This document shows, in pieces, positions 13,001 to 15,326 of a stretch of 15,326 bases of DNA. A model generated the notes under the pieces. It was not told where the DNA came from. It did not search any database and saw only the letters and a program-made list of their open reading frames with translations. The DNA lies in NCBI GenBank assembly GCA_025935275.1, contig JAICVP010000018.1:1-15326 (forward strand), read 5' to 3'. Within the stretch, counting starts at the first letter, position 1; each line of letters begins with the position of its first letter. The position numbers were made by a program, and so were the translations under genes. This stretch comes from Thermoleophilia bacterium (lineage in GTDB: Bacteria > Actinomycetota > Thermoleophilia > Gaiellales > Gaiellaceae).

Positions 13001-15214
13001 ATGTCCACCTACAAGTCCAACAACCTCGCTGCACGCATGGGGCGCTGGAGCGCCAACCACTGGAAGTCCGCGACTTTCGGCTGGCTCGCGTTCGTCCTCG
13101 TCGCCTTCGCGCTCGGCGGGATGGCCGGGACGAAGTCGATCGACTCGAATGAGCCCGGGCCCGGCGAGTCGGGACAGATGGAAAGAATCCTCGACGAGGG
13201 CTTCAAGCAGCCCGCGAGCGAGAGCATCTTCATCCAGAGCGGCTCGCTCACGGTCGAGGACGCAGCCTTCACGGGAGTGATCGAAGACGTCGTCGGCCGG
13301 ATCGGGACACTCGACGAAGTGCAGAATGTCCAGTCGCCGCTCGATCCCGCGAACGCGGATCAAATCGCGGCGAGCGGGCGCGCTGCGCTCATCGACTTCG
13401 AGATCCGCGGCGACGCCGACGATGCCGCCGACAAGGTCGGCCCGATTGTCGACCGGGTCGCCGAGATTCAGCAAACGCATCCCGAGTTCTTCATCGGCGA
13501 GTTCGGCGACGCCAGCGCCGAGGATGCCATCGTGACGGCCTACGGGGACGACCTCGGGAAGGCGGGCACGCTCTCTCTCCCCATCACCCTGATCATCCTC
13601 GTGATCGCGTTCGGGTCGCTCATTGCAGCGGGCATTCCGCTGCTCCTTGCGCTCACCGCGGTCTTCGGGACGTTCGGGCTGGTCGCCGTCACGAGTCACG
13701 TCGTGCCCATGGCCAATGAGGCTCCCGCGCTCGTGCTGCTCATCGGGCTCGCGGTGGGCGTCGACTACTCGATGTTCTATTTGAAGCGGGCGAGGGAGGA
13801 ACGAGCGGCGGGACGCAGCGTGCACGCGGCGGTGGAAGCCGCAGCCGCCACATCGGGCCGCTCGGTGCTCGTCTCTGGCCTGACCGTCATGACGGCGATG
13901 GCCGGCATGTTCCTCACCGGCGACAAGATCTTCGCGTCGCTCGCGATCGCCACGATCACGGTGGTCGCCATGGCCGTGGCCGGCTCTCTCACCGTCCTTC
14001 CCGCACTCCTGTGCAGGCTGGGCGACAAGGCCGACCGGCTGCGGGTGCCGTTCATCGGCCGTAGGCGCGGGACCGCTCAGGGCCGTTTCTGGGCCCGCAT
14101 CGTCGACCGCGTCATGCGGCGGCCGGTGCTCTGGGCTGCCCTGTCCGCGGGGCTGCTGATCGCCTTGGCGATCCCTGCGGCCCAGCTTCGACTGCAGACG
14201 GGCGGACCGGACTCGTTCCCCCAGTCACTGCCCGCGATGCAGACCTACAACCACATGCAGAAGGCCTTCCCCGGCACGGCGCTCCCCGCGAACGTCGTCG
14301 TCGAGGCATCCGATGTGAACTCCTCTGAGGTGCAGGCTGCGATCCAGGCGTTCCGTGAGCGCGCGGTCGCCACGGGTCAGGCGCACGAGCCGATCACGGT
14401 GGACGTCAACAAGGACGGGACGGTGGCCAACATCACCGTTCCGATAGACGGCAGCGGCACCGACTCGGTCTCCGAGGCCTCGCTCGCCGCGTTGCGCGAC
14501 GTGGTCCCCGAGACCCTGGGTGCATTGCCCGGCACGGAGGCGGGCGTCACCGGGCTCACCGCTGCCTGGATCGACTCGAAGAACGAGATCAAGTCGCAGC
14601 TTCCGGGCGTCTTCGCGTTCGTGCTCCTCTTCGCGTTCGTCCTCATGCTGTTCGCCTTCCGCTCGCTCGTGATCGCGGCGAAGGCGATCGTTCTGAACCT
14701 GCTGTCGGTGGCCGCGGCGTACGGCGTCCTCGTGCTCGTGTTCCAGCACGGCTTCGGCAAGGGACTCTTCGGGTTCGCCTCAACGGCGGGAATCGACCCC
14801 GTGATCCCGCTGCTTCTCTTCGTGATCCTCTTCGGCCTCTCGATGGACTACCACGTGTTCATCCTGAGCCGGATCCGAGAAGCAGTCATTCGCGGGATGG
14901 GGACGGACGAGGCGGTCGCGTACGGGATCCGCTCGACCGCAGGTGTCGTGACGAGCGCGGCGATCGTGATGGTGTTCGTGTTCGCGGTCTTCGCGACGCT
15001 CTCGATGATGTTCTTCAAGCAGTTCGGCGTCGGACTCGCAGTGGCCGTCCTGCTCGACGCCACCATTGTCCGCGCAGTGCTCCTGCCCGCGTCGATGAAG
15101 CTCCTCGGCGACTGGAACTGGTACCTGCCGAGCTGGCTCGAGTGGCTGCCCCACTTCGACCCCGAAGAAGGCGAGCCGGCGCCCGAGACCCCGCCGACTC
15201 CGGTCTCGGCCTAA
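13001..15214 (+). CDS. MMPL-family RND transporter
   Basis: The 737-residue inner-membrane protein has the two-fold RND layout: one helix near 25-43, an extracytoplasmic domain to about 190, a block of five helices (about 192-335), a helix near 377-395, a second extracytoplasmic domain to about 530, and a final block of five helices (about 535-700). The proton-relay helices carry GVDYSMFYLKRAREE (Asp255-Tyr256) and GLSMDYHVFILSRIRE (Asp616-Tyr617), the paired motif of MMPL proteins. Members export lipids, siderophores or drugs; the cargo is unknown here. The length fits the shorter MMPL proteins outside mycobacteria. ATG 13001 has a strong AAAGGAGGG six bases upstream. It is divergent from a two-component operon with a shared dyad site, so induction by that system is likely. 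Confidence 0.95.
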   Translation: MSTYKSNNLAARMGRWSANHWKSATFGWLAFVLVAFALGGMAGTKSIDSNEPGPGESGQMERILDEGFKQPASESIFIQSGSLTVEDAAFTGVIEDVVGRIGTLDEVQNVQSPLDPANADQIAASGRAALIDFEIRGDADDAADKVGPIVDRVAEIQQTHPEFFIGEFGDASAEDAIVTAYGDDLGKAGTLSLPITLIILVIAFGSLIAAGIPLLLALTAVFGTFGLVAVTSHVVPMANEAPALVLLIGLAVGVDYSMFYLKRAREERAAGRSVHAAVEAAAATSGRSVLVSGLTVMTAMAGMFLTGDKIFASLAIATITVVAMAVAGSLTVLPALLCRLGDKADRLRVPFIGRRRGTAQGRFWARIVDRVMRRPVLWAALSAGLLIALAIPAAQLRLQTGGPDSFPQSLPAMQTYNHMQKAFPGTALPANVVVEASDVNSSEVQAAIQAFRERAVATGQAHEPITVDVNKDGTVANITVPIDGSGTDSVSEASLAALRDVVPETLGALPGTEAGVTGLTAAWIDSKNEIKSQLPGVFAFVLLFAFVLMLFAFRSLVIAAKAIVLNLLSVAAAYGVLVLVFQHGFGKGLFGFASTAGIDPVIPLLLFVILFGLSMDYHVFILSRIREAVIRGMGTDEAVAYGIRSTAGVVTSAAIVMVFVFAVFATLSMMFFKQFGVGLAVAVLLDATIVRAVLLPASMKLLGDWNWYLPSWLEWLPHFDPEEGEPAPETPPTPVSA

Positions 15215-15217
15215 GTC

Positions 15218-15265
15218 CGATGTCAGCTCCCTGGGCCTCCGGGCTCGGGGAGCTGGCCTACATCG
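15218..15265. terminator. Extended imperfect stem-loop after the MMPL gene
   Basis: AGCTCCC (15225-15231) pairs with GGGAGCT (15248-15254), and CGATGT (15218-15223) with ACATCG (15260-15265), forming a long interrupted stem that begins three bases after the MMPL stop. No T tract follows. A factor-independent terminator, possibly shared with a convergent gene, is the simplest reading. Confidence 0.45.
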
Positions 15266-15326
15266 AGGCGCCGGGCGGCGGGGCCGCCTCGGCCGGAATC
15301 TCCGCCGGCAGCTCCGCCGGCCGGTA
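15258..15326 (-). CDS. Possible C-terminal end of a gene entering from the right edge
   Basis: On the - strand a frame is open from the window edge to TAG at 15258-15260. It encodes only 22 residues, a Pro/Ala/Glu-rich segment (PAELPAEIPAEAAPPPGAS), with G or C at nearly all third positions. This would be a plausible disordered tail of a gene convergent with MMPL, and the hairpin at 15218-15265 would then be a shared terminator. On the + strand a frame from ATG 15220 is also open to the edge, but it has no ribosome-binding site and starts inside the hairpin. The fragment is too short to decide. Confidence 0.3.
   Translation of the reverse strand, partial: YRPAELPAEIPAEAAPPPGASM

Noticed and set aside
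12956..13825. 289-residue - strand frame opposite the MMPL gene
   Set aside because: It is antisense to a strongly supported transporter, and the sequence is charged and repetitive without motifs.
1..15326. CRISPR array, tRNA, rRNA, insertion sequence or prophage genes
   Set aside because: I saw no regularly spaced repeats, tRNA cloverleaf, rRNA segment, transposase or integrase motif; the topoisomerase IB shares chemistry with tyrosine recombinases but has the topoisomerase signatures.

Overview
The window is GC-rich, with G or C at most third codon positions, many GTG starts, short gaps between genes and several probable leaderless starts. Together with an RND/MMPL transporter, NarL/DesK-type two-component pairs, an AraC-VOC gene pair and a bacterial topoisomerase IB, this suggests a high-GC actinobacterium. 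A deep lineage such as the Thermoleophilia is possible, but that is inference because no rRNA or marker gene is present.

Layout. Positions 2-946 hold the 3' part of a topoisomerase IB gene that begins upstream. Positions 948-1117 are a non-coding stretch whose ends are complementary and which contains several hairpins. Positions 1150-5366 are a tightly packed + strand run: a small zinc-ribbon protein, an RhtA-like EamA exporter, an aldehyde dehydrogenase, a RibD/DHFR-like reductase, a one-domain AraC regulator, a VOC protein and a cupin. This looks like general metabolic and stress functions rather than one clear pathway. Positions 5363-9800 are a signalling island. On the - strand lie a stand-alone receiver, then an NTF2-like lipoprotein, a HAMP histidine kinase and a second stand-alone receiver in one likely operon. 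A NarL-type regulator lies on the + strand, and convergent to it is a HisKA_3 protein whose ATP-binding half has lost its motifs. Positions 10011-10952 encode a secreted beta-propeller protein. Positions 11007-12856 encode a DesK/LiaS-like kinase and its NarL-type regulator (- strand, ATGA overlap). Divergent from them at 13001-15214 is an MMPL transporter. The last ~110 bases hold a hairpin and perhaps the end of another gene.

How the parts may work together. The kinase/regulator pair at 11007-12856 and the MMPL gene share a 144-base divergent region with an 8-2-8 inverted repeat, which suggests that the regulator controls both its own operon and the transporter. In the signalling island, two very similar receivers could compete for one kinase, and the degenerate HisKA_3 protein may act as a phosphotransfer or scaffold protein rather than a kinase. 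The most unusual items are this degenerate kinase with its overlapping convergent regulator gene, the structured element at 948-1117 and the perfect 20-base palindrome at 8005-8024. None has been checked by database search.
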